A stretch of DNA of 14,814 nucleotides from JBFFXF01 sp041569895 (GTDB lineage: Bacteria; Planctomycetota; UBA8108; JACQVS01): contig JBFFXF010000177.1 in the NCBI GenBank assembly GCA_041569895.1, positions 1-14,814 on the forward strand, in the 5' to 3' direction. A program made the translations under genes and the position numbers. Below the pieces are notes generated by a model that worked only from the letters and a program-made list of their open reading frames with translations, was not told the origin of the DNA and did no database searches. Positions 1-7,207 of the stretch are shown here, one piece after another (the stretch's first letter is position 1; every line of letters starts with the position of its first letter).

Positions 1-24
1 AACCGCGGGGGGAGGACAGGGGCA

Positions 25-42
25 GAGACGGAGACGGAGACA
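25..42. repeat. GAGACG hexamer repeat, 3 copies
   Basis: Two perfect copies of GAGACG are followed by GAGACA. The array runs directly into the CAGAGAT heptamer array and is the first step of the compound repeat at 25-320. Confidence 0.8.
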
Positions 43-81
43 GAGATCAGAGATCAGAGATCAGAGATCAGAGATCAGAGA
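41..81. repeat. CAGAGAT heptamer repeat, 5 copies plus a partial
   Basis: Five perfect head-to-tail copies of CAGAGAT cover 41-75. A partial sixth copy merges into the next array. A period of 7 is not a multiple of 3, so a gain or loss of one copy would shift any reading frame through it. Confidence 0.9.
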
Positions 82-117
82 ACAGACGACAGAGAACAGA
101 CGACAGAGAACAGACGA
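76..117. repeat. 14-base repeat CAGAGAACAGACGA, 3 copies
   Basis: Three perfect tandem copies of CAGAGAACAGACGA lie at 76-89, 90-103 and 104-117. The first half of the unit resembles the preceding heptamer, so the array probably grew from it by divergence and doubling (inference). Confidence 0.9.
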
Positions 118-128
118 CAGAATCCGAA

Positions 129-245
129 TCGGACATCGGACATCGGACTCGGACTCGGACTCGGAATCGGTCATCGGAATCGGAATCGGAATCGGAATCG
201 GAGTCGGAATCGGCGATCGGTATCGGAGTCGGTCATCGGACTCCG
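129..245. repeat. Degenerate TCGGAN hexamer repeat, about 18 copies
   Basis: The core is TCGGAN (TCGGAC, TCGGAA, TCGGAG), interrupted by occasional 7-base variants such as TCGGACA, TCGGTCA and TCGGCGA. A homogeneous block of TCGGAA copies lies near 175-200. Copies are more degenerate at the edges than in the centre, as expected for slippage-grown arrays. Confidence 0.85.
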
Positions 246-263
246 CAACCAGATCCCTCGAGG

Positions 264-319
264 ACGGGAACGGGAACGGGCACGGGCACGGGAACGGGAA
301 CGGGTACGGGTACGGGTAC
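264..319 (+). repeat. ACGGGN hexamer repeat with nine GGG tracts; quadruplex-prone
   Basis: There are nine copies of ACGGGN plus a final ACG. The last base of the unit varies in blocks: A A C C A A T T T. GGG tracts sit at 266, 272, 278, 284, 290, 296, 302, 308 and 314, always separated by three bases. This satisfies the usual G3-loop-G3 quadruplex pattern on the plus strand more than twice over. TTTTT follows at 321-325. Folding is predicted, not shown. Confidence 0.85.
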
Positions 320-430
320 GTTTTTGCAACGATGGGGTCGGAGTCAGACTCGGACACCAGGCTCGACGATCGAACGCCTTCGAGGACGAGAGCGGCGTCC
401 ACCCGATTGATCGACATCGCGGACTCCCGT

Positions 431-2374
431 ATGATCCGGGGCATGTCGGGAGCGCGAGTTCTGCTCATCGTGCTCGCATCGAGCGCGGGCCTCGCCGTGC
501 CGCCGCTCTCCGGCGGGGACGCCGCCAGCGATGGCGCCCCGGGCCACTGGGCGTATCGGCCGCTGACGCGGCGGCCGCCGCCCGAGGTGTCTCGCGGGTC
601 ATGGTGTCGCGGGACGCTCGATCGCATCGTGCTCGCGCGCCTCGAGGAGGCGGGAATCGAGCCGTCGCCGGGGGCCGGCCGCCGCACGCTGATTCGACGT
701 CTCTCTCTCGACCTGCTCGGGCTGCCTCCGGAGCCGGACGAGGTCGCGGCGTTCGTGGACGACAGGGCGCCGGACGCGCTGGCGCGCCTCGTCGATCGTC
801 TGCTCGCATCGCCGCACTTCGGTGAACGGTGGGGGCGGCACTGGCTCGACGGCGCGCGCTACGCCGACTCCGACGGGTACGAGAAGGATCGGCCGCGTCC
901 GAACGCGTGGCGCTCCCGTGACTGGGTGATCGCGGCGATCAACGCCGACATGCCGATCGACCGCTTCACTATCGAGCAGGTCGCCGGTGACCTGCTCCCG
1001 GATGCCGGCGCGTCGCAGCGTCTCGCGACCGCGTTCAACCGGCAGACGCTCACCAACACGGAGGGCGGCACGGACCAGGAGCAGTTCCGCGTCGAGGCCG
1101 TCTTCGATCGCGTCGCCACCCTGGGCACGGTGTGGCTCGGACTGACGGCGTCCTGCGCCCAGTGCCACGACCACAAGTACGACCGCCTCAGCCAGCGCGA
1201 GTTCTACCGGCTCTTCGCGTTCTTCGACAACGGCGACGAGCGCGAGATCGAGGTGCCCGCGTCCGATCTCCCCGGCGCGCCCGCGATGAAGGTGCGCGTC
1301 ATCGAGGAGCGCACCGAGAAGCCGCGCGTCACTCGCATCTTTCGCCGCGGCGACTTCCTCAGCCCCGAGGACGAGGTGACGCCGGGCACGCCGGCCGTGC
1401 TGCCGCCGATCGTGCCGCGGGGGGAGCGCGCCGACCGCCTCGACCTCGCGCGCTGGCTGGTCGGCGCGGCCAATCCGCTGACTCCGAGGGTGCTCGCCAA
1501 CGAGATGTGGCAGCACCTCTTCGGCGAGGGCATCGTGACGACGGCGAACGACTTCGGCGTGCGCGGCGCGCGCCCATCGTCTCCCGAGCTCCTCGACTGG
1601 CTGGCGAGCGAGCTCGTGCGCGTCGAGTGGAGCCGCAAGCGCATGATCCGCGCCATCGTCACCTCGGCGACGTACGGCCAGTCGTCGCGTCACCGGGAGG
1701 ACCTCGACGAGGTCGACTCGACCAATCGCCTGCTGGCCCGTCAGGGTCGATTTCGCGTCGAGGGCGAGCTCATCCGCGACCTGCCGCTCGCCGTCAGCGG
1801 GCTGCTCGATCGGCGCATCGGCGGGCCGAGCGTGTTCCCGCCGATGCCGCCGGGGATCGCCGAGCTGAGCTACGCCAACAACTTCAAGTGGAAGACGAGC
1901 GAGGGCGCGGACCGCTACCGGCGCGGCCTCTACACGTTCTTCAAGCGTACGGCGCCGTATCCCGGCCTGATGACCTTCGACTGTCCCGACTCGAACGCCA
2001 CCACCGTCGAGCGCCGGGTGTCGAACACGCCGCTGCAGGCGCTGACGCTGCTCAACAACGAGGTCTTCGTCGAGGCGGCGCGGGCGTTCGCGGGCCGCGT
2101 GCTGCGCGAGTCCGGGCCCGTCGACGACGAGCGCCTGCGCCTGGCGTTCCTCCTCGCGCTGTCGCGGCCGCCGCACGGCGAGGAGTCGCGCGCGTTGCTC
2201 GGGCTGCTGGAAGAGTCGCGGCGCTGGTACGCGGCGCATCCCGACGACGCGCTGGCGATCACAGGCGTCTCCGCGTCCGGGGACGACGGCCAGGCGCGGG
2301 CGGTGGAGCTCGCCGCGTGGACGGTGACGCTCCGGGTCATCCTCAACACCGACGAGTTCGTGACGCGCGAATGA
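431..2374 (+). CDS. Exported DUF1549/DUF1553 (PSD1-type) protein
   Basis: The protein is 647 residues from ATG 431; ATG 443 is an alternative. The frame stays open back to 332, but that extension is low-complexity, whereas 431 puts a Sec-type signal peptide at the N terminus (hydrophobic core about residues 9-23). A DUF1549 region spans about 62-266 and includes GERWGRHWLDGARYADSDGY and the CAQCHDHKYD motif (C242, C245, H246), a CxxCH that could bind haem or act structurally. A DUF1553 region follows from about 331, with RADRLDLARWLV, and near 531 SNTPLQALTLLNNEVF. No N-terminal cytochrome-like domain is present and the linker between the two domains is short, making it compact for the family. 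The molecular function of these proteins is not established. The stop overlaps the DUF1501 start by four bases (ATGA), so the two are co-translated and likely act together in the periplasm. Confidence 0.93.
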   Translation: MIRGMSGARVLLIVLASSAGLAVPPLSGGDAASDGAPGHWAYRPLTRRPPPEVSRGSWCRGTLDRIVLARLEEAGIEPSPGAGRRTLIRRLSLDLLGLPPEPDEVAAFVDDRAPDALARLVDRLLASPHFGERWGRHWLDGARYADSDGYEKDRPRPNAWRSRDWVIAAINADMPIDRFTIEQVAGDLLPDAGASQRLATAFNRQTLTNTEGGTDQEQFRVEAVFDRVATLGTVWLGLTASCAQCHDHKYDRLSQREFYRLFAFFDNGDEREIEVPASDLPGAPAMKVRVIEERTEKPRVTRIFRRGDFLSPEDEVTPGTPAVLPPIVPRGERADRLDLARWLVGAANPLTPRVLANEMWQHLFGEGIVTTANDFGVRGARPSSPELLDWLASELVRVEWSRKRMIRAIVTSATYGQSSRHREDLDEVDSTNRLLARQGRFRVEGELIRDLPLAVSGLLDRRIGGPSVFPPMPPGIAELSYANNFKWKTSEGADRYRRGLYTFFKRTAPYPGLMTFDCPDSNATTVERRVSNTPLQALTLLNNEVFVEAARAFAGRVLRESGPVDDERLRLAFLLALSRPPHGEESRALLGLLEESRRWYAAHPDDALAITGVSASGDDGQARAVELAAWTVTLRVILNTDEFVTRE

Positions 2375-3909
2375 GAGACGAAAGGCCACCAGCGGAACCA
2401 CGCGCGCTGCCGGAGGATTTGCTCGCCGACGCCGTGCGCGCCGGCATCGAGTCGACGCGCCGCGACTTCTTCACGACGACGGCGAGCGGACTCGGCATGC
2501 TCGCCCTCGGGTCGATGCTCGCCGACGACGGCGTGCTCCGCGCAGCGGATGCGACGGGCGCCGCCTCGTTGCCGCCCGGCGCGCATCACGCCCCGCGCGC
2601 CAGGAGCTGCATCTTCATCTTCATGGCCGGCGCGCCGAGCCAGATCGACCTCTTCGACCCGAAGCCGGGGCTGGCCGAGCTCGACGGCAAGCCGCTGCCG
2701 AAGTCGCTTCTCGACAACGTGCGATTCGCGTTCATTCAGAAGGAGTCGGCGACGCTCAAGGCCTCGAAACGCGAGTTCACGAGACACGGCCGCTGCGGCA
2801 TGGAGATCTCCGACCTGCTGCCGCACATCGCCCGCGGCGCCGATGACCTCTGCCTCATCCGCTCGCTGCACACCGACCAGTTCAACCACCACCCCGGTCA
2901 GCTGATGATGCAGTGCGGCGTGCCGCGCTTCGGCTTCCCGAGCATGGGCTCGTGGATCACGTACGGGCTCGGCAGCCCGTCGAGGAACCTGCCGGGCTAC
3001 GTCGTGCTGACGAGCGGGCGCGGATCGAGCGGCGGCGCGACGCTCTGGTCGAGCGGGTTCCTGCCGTCGACTCACGCCGGCGTCCTCGTCCGCAACCGCG
3101 GCGACCCGGTGCTCGACCTCGGCAACCCGCGGGGCCTGCCGCCGGCGCTCCAGCGACGGGCGCTCGACGTCCTCGGCCGGCTCAACCGCTCGCATCACTG
3201 CGAGCTGCGTGATCCCGAGATCGCCGCGCGCATTGCGAGCTACGAGCTCGCCTACCGCATGCAGTCCGCCGCGCCCGAACTGATCGACCTCTCGGACGAG
3301 AGCGACCGCACGCTCGAGCTCTACGGCGTGCGCCGCGAGGACCCCGACATCAAGGGCCAGCGCGGATCGAGCGGCCAGCCCGGCACCGCGGCGTCGTTCG
3401 CGACCAACTGCCTGCTCGCGCGCCGCCTGGTCGAGCGCGGCGTCCGTTTCGTCAATATCATCTATGCCTCCTGGGACCACCACAGCGATCTCGATCGCCA
3501 GCTCGGCTTCAACTGCCACGTCGTCGACCAGCCGATCGCCGCGCTGATCGCCGACCTCAAGCAGCGCGGACTGCTCGACGACACCCTCGTGGTCTGGGGC
3601 AGCGAGTTCGGCCGCACACCGCTCGGCGAGAACCGCCGCGGCCGCGAGGCGAACACCGGCCGCGATCACCACCCCTTCGCCTTCAGCATGTTCCTCGCCG
3701 GCGGCGGCATCCGCCGCGGCCACGTCCACGGCAAGACCGACGACGTCGGCTGGGGCGTCGTCGAGGATCCGGTCCACATCAACGACCTCCACGCCACCAT
3801 CCTCCACCTCTTCGGCCTCGACCACCTCCGCCTCACCCACCGCTTCCAGGGCCGCGACTTCCGCCTGACCGACGTGGGCGGCCGGGTGGTGGACTCGCTG
3901 CTGGCATGA
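2371..3909 (+). CDS. Tat-exported DUF1501 protein (alkaline-phosphatase-like fold)
   Basis: The protein is 512 residues. The start is ATG 2371, inside the ATGA overlap with the upstream stop; the longer open frame upstream only shadows the DUF1549 gene. A twin-arginine signal lies at residues 28-50 (STRRDFF, then a hydrophobic stretch). The body carries DUF1501 hallmarks: FIFMAGAPSQIDLFDPKPG, LIRSLHTDQFNHHPGQ, WGSEFGRTP, GRDHHP and, near the C terminus, HINDLHATILHLFGLDH. Histidine- and aspartate-rich motifs resemble the metal-binding motifs of sulfatases and alkaline phosphatases, but no substrate is known for the family. DUF1501 genes typically follow a DUF1549/DUF1553 gene, as here. The neighbours appear to use different export routes (Sec and Tat), which suggests this protein folds, perhaps with metal, before export. 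Confidence 0.94.
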   Translation: MRDERPPAEPRALPEDLLADAVRAGIESTRRDFFTTTASGLGMLALGSMLADDGVLRAADATGAASLPPGAHHAPRARSCIFIFMAGAPSQIDLFDPKPGLAELDGKPLPKSLLDNVRFAFIQKESATLKASKREFTRHGRCGMEISDLLPHIARGADDLCLIRSLHTDQFNHHPGQLMMQCGVPRFGFPSMGSWITYGLGSPSRNLPGYVVLTSGRGSSGGATLWSSGFLPSTHAGVLVRNRGDPVLDLGNPRGLPPALQRRALDVLGRLNRSHHCELRDPEIAARIASYELAYRMQSAAPELIDLSDESDRTLELYGVRREDPDIKGQRGSSGQPGTAASFATNCLLARRLVERGVRFVNIIYASWDHHSDLDRQLGFNCHVVDQPIAALIADLKQRGLLDDTLVVWGSEFGRTPLGENRRGREANTGRDHHPFAFSMFLAGGGIRRGHVHGKTDDVGWGVVEDPVHINDLHATILHLFGLDHLRLTHRFQGRDFRLTDVGGRVVDSLLA

Positions 3910-4134
3910 GACTCCGGTCCCGGAAAGCTGCTCGACTTCGCCCGCGAGACTCTGCGACGAATCTATGAGGAAGGCAGGAAGAAGAGGAAAGCAGTTCTCA
4001 TGAATCGTCTGACAGCAAACCTCCGAAGTCGCTCTCTCTGTCCGAGCGTGGCGGGCTGATTGCTCTCCCCCTCTCGCCGCCGTTTTCCCCGGGTTTCCGG
4101 TCAAGCCCTCCCCCCCAAAATCCGATAACCGAGC
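3910..4134. other. 225-base spacer upstream of the 803-residue gene
   Basis: This is the longest gene-free stretch inside the coded part of the window. It contains a purine-rich tract at about 3966-3992, a pyrimidine-rich tract, and the sigma-28-like motif listed separately. A 45-codon open frame (4001-4138) has GAGGAA ten bases upstream and ends in an ATGA overlap with the next start, but its product resembles nothing I know. I see no convincing hairpin terminator for the DUF1501 gene. Confidence 0.5.
4101..4128 (+). promoter_or_regulatory. Possible sigma-28 (FliA)-like promoter
   Basis: TCAAG at 4101-4105 is followed, after 15 bases, by TCCGATAA at 4121-4128. The FliA consensus is TAAAG, 14 bases, GCCGATAA, so this matches 4 of 5 and 7 of 8 positions with a spacer one base too long. 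The -10-like element ends six bases before ATG 4135, which would imply an almost leaderless transcript or a start at ATG 4156. A chance match is possible. Confidence 0.3.
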
Positions 4135-6546
4135 ATGAGATACACCGCGCCACGCATGCTCATCCCCGCGCTTGTCATCGTGTGTTTGGCCGGTCGGGCG
4201 GTCGGCGAGGAGCGTCCGGGTGGGCGATCGGCGTCGCCGATCGACGAGGTCGAGACGCGTGACGGGCGGGTCTATCGTGGTCGGGTGGTGGGGTACGACG
4301 TCGGGGAGCGCAGCTACGTGCTCGAGGTCTCGCCCGGGGAGCGCGTCAAGATCAGGGAGAGCGACGTGCTCACGGTGCGGAGCGGGGGGAAGGCCCGGGT
4401 CGAGGCGACGCCGGACGCGCCGCCGCCCTTGCCGGATGTCTCGCTGCCTCCGGCCACCGGCTCGACACCCTCCCCGCCGCGGCTCCGAGACGCGCGACCG
4501 GCGAGTCGGGCGGACGAGGTGCCGCTGTCGCTCCTGCGGGCGTCCGAGGACGAGCCGGGGTTCCTGTCGCGACTGCTCTCCGACCTCGACGATCGTCACG
4601 CGCCGCGCGATGCGACCGCTCGCCAGAGCTTCCACGAGGGGGTGCGGCGCGTGCGACTGCGTCGCCTCGCCGATGCCGTGCCGTTCTTCGAGCGAGCGCT
4701 GGGCGAGGAGCCGGACTGCGGCGCCTGCGAGCTGTTCCTCGCGGCGATCCACCTCGAGCGGCAGGACCACTCGAGCGCGTATCGCGTGCTCGAGGCGCTC
4801 CGGCGCCGGCGCGACGACGCCCCGATCGCTCTCGAGATGCTCGCGCGCGCGTCGCGTGAGCTCGGCCTTCTCGGTCTCGAGTCGCGCTTCACCGAGGAGT
4901 GGATCCGTCGCCGGTTCAGCGGCGCCGAGCAGGCCTGGCGCATCTTCCGCTTCCGCCGCGAGCGCGACCCGCATCGCGCCGTCGAGGCGTGGAGGGCCTA
5001 CGTTCAGCTCGACCCCGACCTCTCGCTCGTCGACACCGCGGAAGGTCGCCTCTTTCGCCGCGGCCGGGAGGCGCTGCAGCGCGGAGAGCACGAGCAGGCA
5101 CTCGCCGAGTTCGCCGCGGCGGTGCGCGAGAACGGACACATGCGTTCGCTGCTCACGCCCCATCGGATCACGGCACTCGAGCAGATGATCGCCGCCCGGC
5201 GCGGCCGCGTTCCCGTCAACGAGCGGGAGATCCTCGTCCTCGTCGAGGCCCTGCGCGCCGAGAACGAGGCGCCCGCCGCGGCGCCGCTCGACGGGGTCGC
5301 CGACGGCGTCGAGCGCGCCCTGATCGAGAGGCGGCTCGACCGCGCCCGCACGCCGCGCGAGGTCGAGGCCGCCCTCCGCGAGATCGAGCCCTGGGTTCCC
5401 GACGCGGCCAGCCGGCATCCCGGCGTCGTGACGGCGCGCCTCCGCGAGCTCGCGCGGAGCGCCATCGACGCCGACCTTCCCGACGCGTTCGGCGAGATCC
5501 TCGACGCGCTGTCGGCGCGGTCGCCCGGCGCCGAGCTCGACGACTCCCTGCGCGATCTCCTCGCGGCGCGGGTCGAGCGCACGCCGGAGGGACCGACGCG
5601 GAGCGCCTGGATCGACGCCGTGCGCTCGGCCGACCCCGCGCTCGCCGATCGTCTGGCGGCGCGCCTCGCCGTCGGGACACCCGTGAATGGGCGGCTGCCA
5701 CCGGGCAGCGTCTCGAGCGGAGACGCGAATCCCGGAACGACGCCGAAACTCCGGCGGACTCGACCGCCGGCCCGCGGCGGCACGCGGTCGCGCCTCCCGG
5801 AGCCGGGGTCGACGCAGGTGGTGGTCGAGCTGCCGTGGCCCGAACGGCCACGCGCCGTGCGGTCGAGGATCGGACAGCCTCCGTCGTCGACGGCGCCGGA
5901 CACGACTCCCGGAGCGGGGAGCTCGACGGCGTTGCCCCGCCCGTCGGCGAGCGGGATCGAGCGCATTCACCCCCTGGCCGCGGGCAGCTGGTGGCGGTAT
6001 CGCCACGGCGACGGCACGCGCGACACGGTGCGCGTCGTCGCGGTCGACATGGACGCCGTCCGGGGCCGCGTCCACCGTCTCGAGACCGAGATCGACTTCG
6101 AGGAATCGAGCTTCGTCTCGCAGAAGAGCGCGTTTCTCGACGACAGCCGCCTCGCGGTGGGGCAGTCCAGCGATCCGGCCCTCGCCGAGCCGCTCCTCGT
6201 CGCGCCGGTCGAGCTCGGACGCAAGTGGACGTGGCGGCGCGGCAGCCGAAACGACATCGTCTGCGAGCGCGAGTACGTCGACGTCGACGCCGAGGTCTCG
6301 TGCCCCGCCGGCACGTTCAGTGGATGCGTGCGCGTCCGCTCGACGTGCCGCTACGAGCGTCCCGGCCTGAAGTCGGCTCCGATTGTCCGCGAGTTCGTCT
6401 ACGCGCCCGGCGTCGGACTCGTCAAGGTGGAGGGGGAGAACCCTCTCGACGGTCGCGAGCTCGAGGCGTACGAGATCGGCGACGCGCGCACGCGAAGCGG
6501 AGAATCGTCCAGAGGATCTTCGTCCCGGCGCGGATCGTCCCGCTGA
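4135..6546 (+). CDS. Exported TPR-like protein with C-terminal beta-rich domain, function unknown
   Basis: I do not recognise this 803-residue protein as a whole. Residues 1-24 form a signal peptide with likely cleavage after AVG; ATG 4156 is an alternative start that keeps the signal. Residues 36-83 (DGRVYRGRVVGYD, then a strand-rich run) look Sm-like or SH3-like, followed by a proline-rich linker. Residues 160-330 are helical with TPR character (ADAVPFFERALGEEPDCGAC; HEQALAEFAAAVREN), then more helices to about 510 and a Pro/Ser/Thr/Arg-rich linker to about 608. A C-terminal domain at 610-783 has HPLAAGSWWRYR, VSCPAGTFSGCVRV and YAPGVGLVKVEGE, a pattern I associate with secreted beta-rich domains in several phyla. 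The tail is Ser/Arg-rich. No strong Shine-Dalgarno precedes it. The last 125 bases overlap the opposite-strand glycosyltransferase. A periplasmic scaffold role is a guess. Confidence 0.85.
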   Translation: MRYTAPRMLIPALVIVCLAGRAVGEERPGGRSASPIDEVETRDGRVYRGRVVGYDVGERSYVLEVSPGERVKIRESDVLTVRSGGKARVEATPDAPPPLPDVSLPPATGSTPSPPRLRDARPASRADEVPLSLLRASEDEPGFLSRLLSDLDDRHAPRDATARQSFHEGVRRVRLRRLADAVPFFERALGEEPDCGACELFLAAIHLERQDHSSAYRVLEALRRRRDDAPIALEMLARASRELGLLGLESRFTEEWIRRRFSGAEQAWRIFRFRRERDPHRAVEAWRAYVQLDPDLSLVDTAEGRLFRRGREALQRGEHEQALAEFAAAVRENGHMRSLLTPHRITALEQMIAARRGRVPVNEREILVLVEALRAENEAPAAAPLDGVADGVERALIERRLDRARTPREVEAALREIEPWVPDAASRHPGVVTARLRELARSAIDADLPDAFGEILDALSARSPGAELDDSLRDLLAARVERTPEGPTRSAWIDAVRSADPALADRLAARLAVGTPVNGRLPPGSVSSGDANPGTTPKLRRTRPPARGGTRSRLPEPGSTQVVVELPWPERPRAVRSRIGQPPSSTAPDTTPGAGSSTALPRPSASGIERIHPLAAGSWWRYRHGDGTRDTVRVVAVDMDAVRGRVHRLETEIDFEESSFVSQKSAFLDDSRLAVGQSSDPALAEPLLVAPVELGRKWTWRRGSRNDIVCEREYVDVDAEVSCPAGTFSGCVRVRSTCRYERPGLKSAPIVREFVYAPGVGLVKVEGENPLDGRELEAYEIGDARTRSGESSRGSSSRRGSSR

Positions 6547-7207
6547 CGGTGCCGGTGATCTTCGACACGCCGATCCGCTTCCTGTATCGCACCGGTCGCT
6601 CGACGACGCGCAGGCCCTCCTCCAGCGCTCGCACCTGCATTTCGACGGTCCAGCCGAAGTTCCGATCCGCCATCCCGAGGCGCTCGAGGGCGTCACGGCG
6701 GATGGCGCGAAACGGCCCGAGGTCGGTGTAGCGGAAACCCCAGATCAGGCGGATCAGAAAGACGGCGAGGCGGTTGCCCCAGTACGACTGCGGAGGCAGA
6801 ACACGTCGACCGGCGCCTCCGGCCATGCGCGATCCGACGACCAGGTCCGCCTCATCGCGCTCGATCGGCTCGAGAAGCGCCGTCATCTCCTCCGGATAGT
6901 CGCTGTAGTCGGCGTCGAGAAAGACGACGACCTCGACCTGCGCCGGCAGCGCCGCGATCCCCGCGAGGCACGCCGCCCCGTACCCCCGTCTCGGCTCGCT
7001 GACCACCCTCGCGCCGTGCTCCGCCGCGACGCGGGCGGTGTCATCCGTGCTCCCGTTGTCGACGACGAGCACATCGGCGACCGCGTCCGCGGGTATGTCG
7101 CGCAGCACGAGCAGGATCGACGACTCCTCGTTCAGCGCGGGAATGATCACCGCGACTCTCGATCCAGGCCGCCCGCGGGAGGCCCCGGCCGGCGGCCCGG
7201 AGGTCAC
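6422..7207 (-). CDS. Family 2 glycosyltransferase, DPM/DPG-synthase-like
   Basis: The protein is 261 residues, starting at GTG 7207-7205, which overlaps the kdsA stop as GTGA; the longer upstream frame lies inside kdsA. GT-A features are clear: VAVIIPALNEE (18-28), VVDNGSTDDT (48-57), the DAD metal-binding motif (98-100), GSRMAGG (125-131), FGWTVEMQVRALEEG (184-198) and the terminal block KRIGVSKITGTVSGTIRAG (210-228). This last pattern is typical of dolichyl- or polyprenyl-phosphate sugar synthases and related glucosyltransferases. It has no trailing multi-spanning membrane domain, so it is the short cytoplasmic form that transfers a sugar from a nucleotide donor, probably to a lipid carrier. 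Coupling to kdsA suggests a role in LPS or another cell-surface glycan. The basic, proline-ended tail is encoded opposite the end of the plus-strand gene. Confidence 0.9.
   Translation of the reverse strand: MTSGPPAGASRGRPGSRVAVIIPALNEESSILLVLRDIPADAVADVLVVDNGSTDDTARVAAEHGARVVSEPRRGYGAACLAGIAALPAQVEVVVFLDADYSDYPEEMTALLEPIERDEADLVVGSRMAGGAGRRVLPPQSYWGNRLAVFLIRLIWGFRYTDLGPFRAIRRDALERLGMADRNFGWTVEMQVRALEEGLRVVERPVRYRKRIGVSKITGTVSGTIRAGTKILWTILRFACARRRSRTPRARDRREGSPPPP

Larger units (their letters stand above)
1..430. other. Gene-free left edge made of tandem repeats
   Basis: This stretch carries no gene I can support. Most of it is a succession of short direct repeats, listed separately, followed by about 105 bases of mixed sequence before the first gene. 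Positions 338-355 look like a decayed continuation of the TCGGAN repeats. Open frames through it, on either strand, translate to dipeptide runs such as SESE, PIPI or YPYP. I see no clear promoter or Shine-Dalgarno sequence before the gene at 431. Confidence 0.7.

Noticed and set aside
1..330. CRISPR array at the left edge
   Set aside because: The units are 6-14 bases with no unique spacers. This is a simple tandem repeat, not repeat-spacer structure.
332..430. N-terminal extension of the DUF1549 protein from ATG 332
   Set aside because: The extra 33 residues are low-complexity and would bury the signal peptide. ATG 431 or 443 gives a normal Sec signal.
61..687. Minus-strand open frame with YPYPFPFP, PIPIPI and SESESE runs
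   Set aside because: It is produced by the hexamer repeats and then runs antisense to the conserved DUF1549 gene. It has no start signals or recognisable domain.
1132..2370. Long upstream extension of the DUF1501 frame
   Set aside because: It is Arg/Ala-rich, typical of a shadow frame, and lies wholly within the conserved DUF1549/DUF1553 gene. ATG 2371 gives a Tat signal and an ATGA junction.
599..2401. 600-codon minus-strand frame opposite the DUF1549 gene
   Set aside because: Arg/Glu/Val-biased shadow of a conserved gene; no recognisable motif.
4048..4085. Possible hairpin terminator (GGCGG ... CCGCC followed by TTTT)
   Set aside because: Only a five-base stem with a loop of more than twenty bases. 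It is too weak to call an intrinsic terminator.
1930..6696. Very long minus-strand open frame (about 1,590 codons)
   Set aside because: It is antisense to three well-supported genes in high-GC DNA where stop codons are rare, and its composition is shadow-like with no domains.
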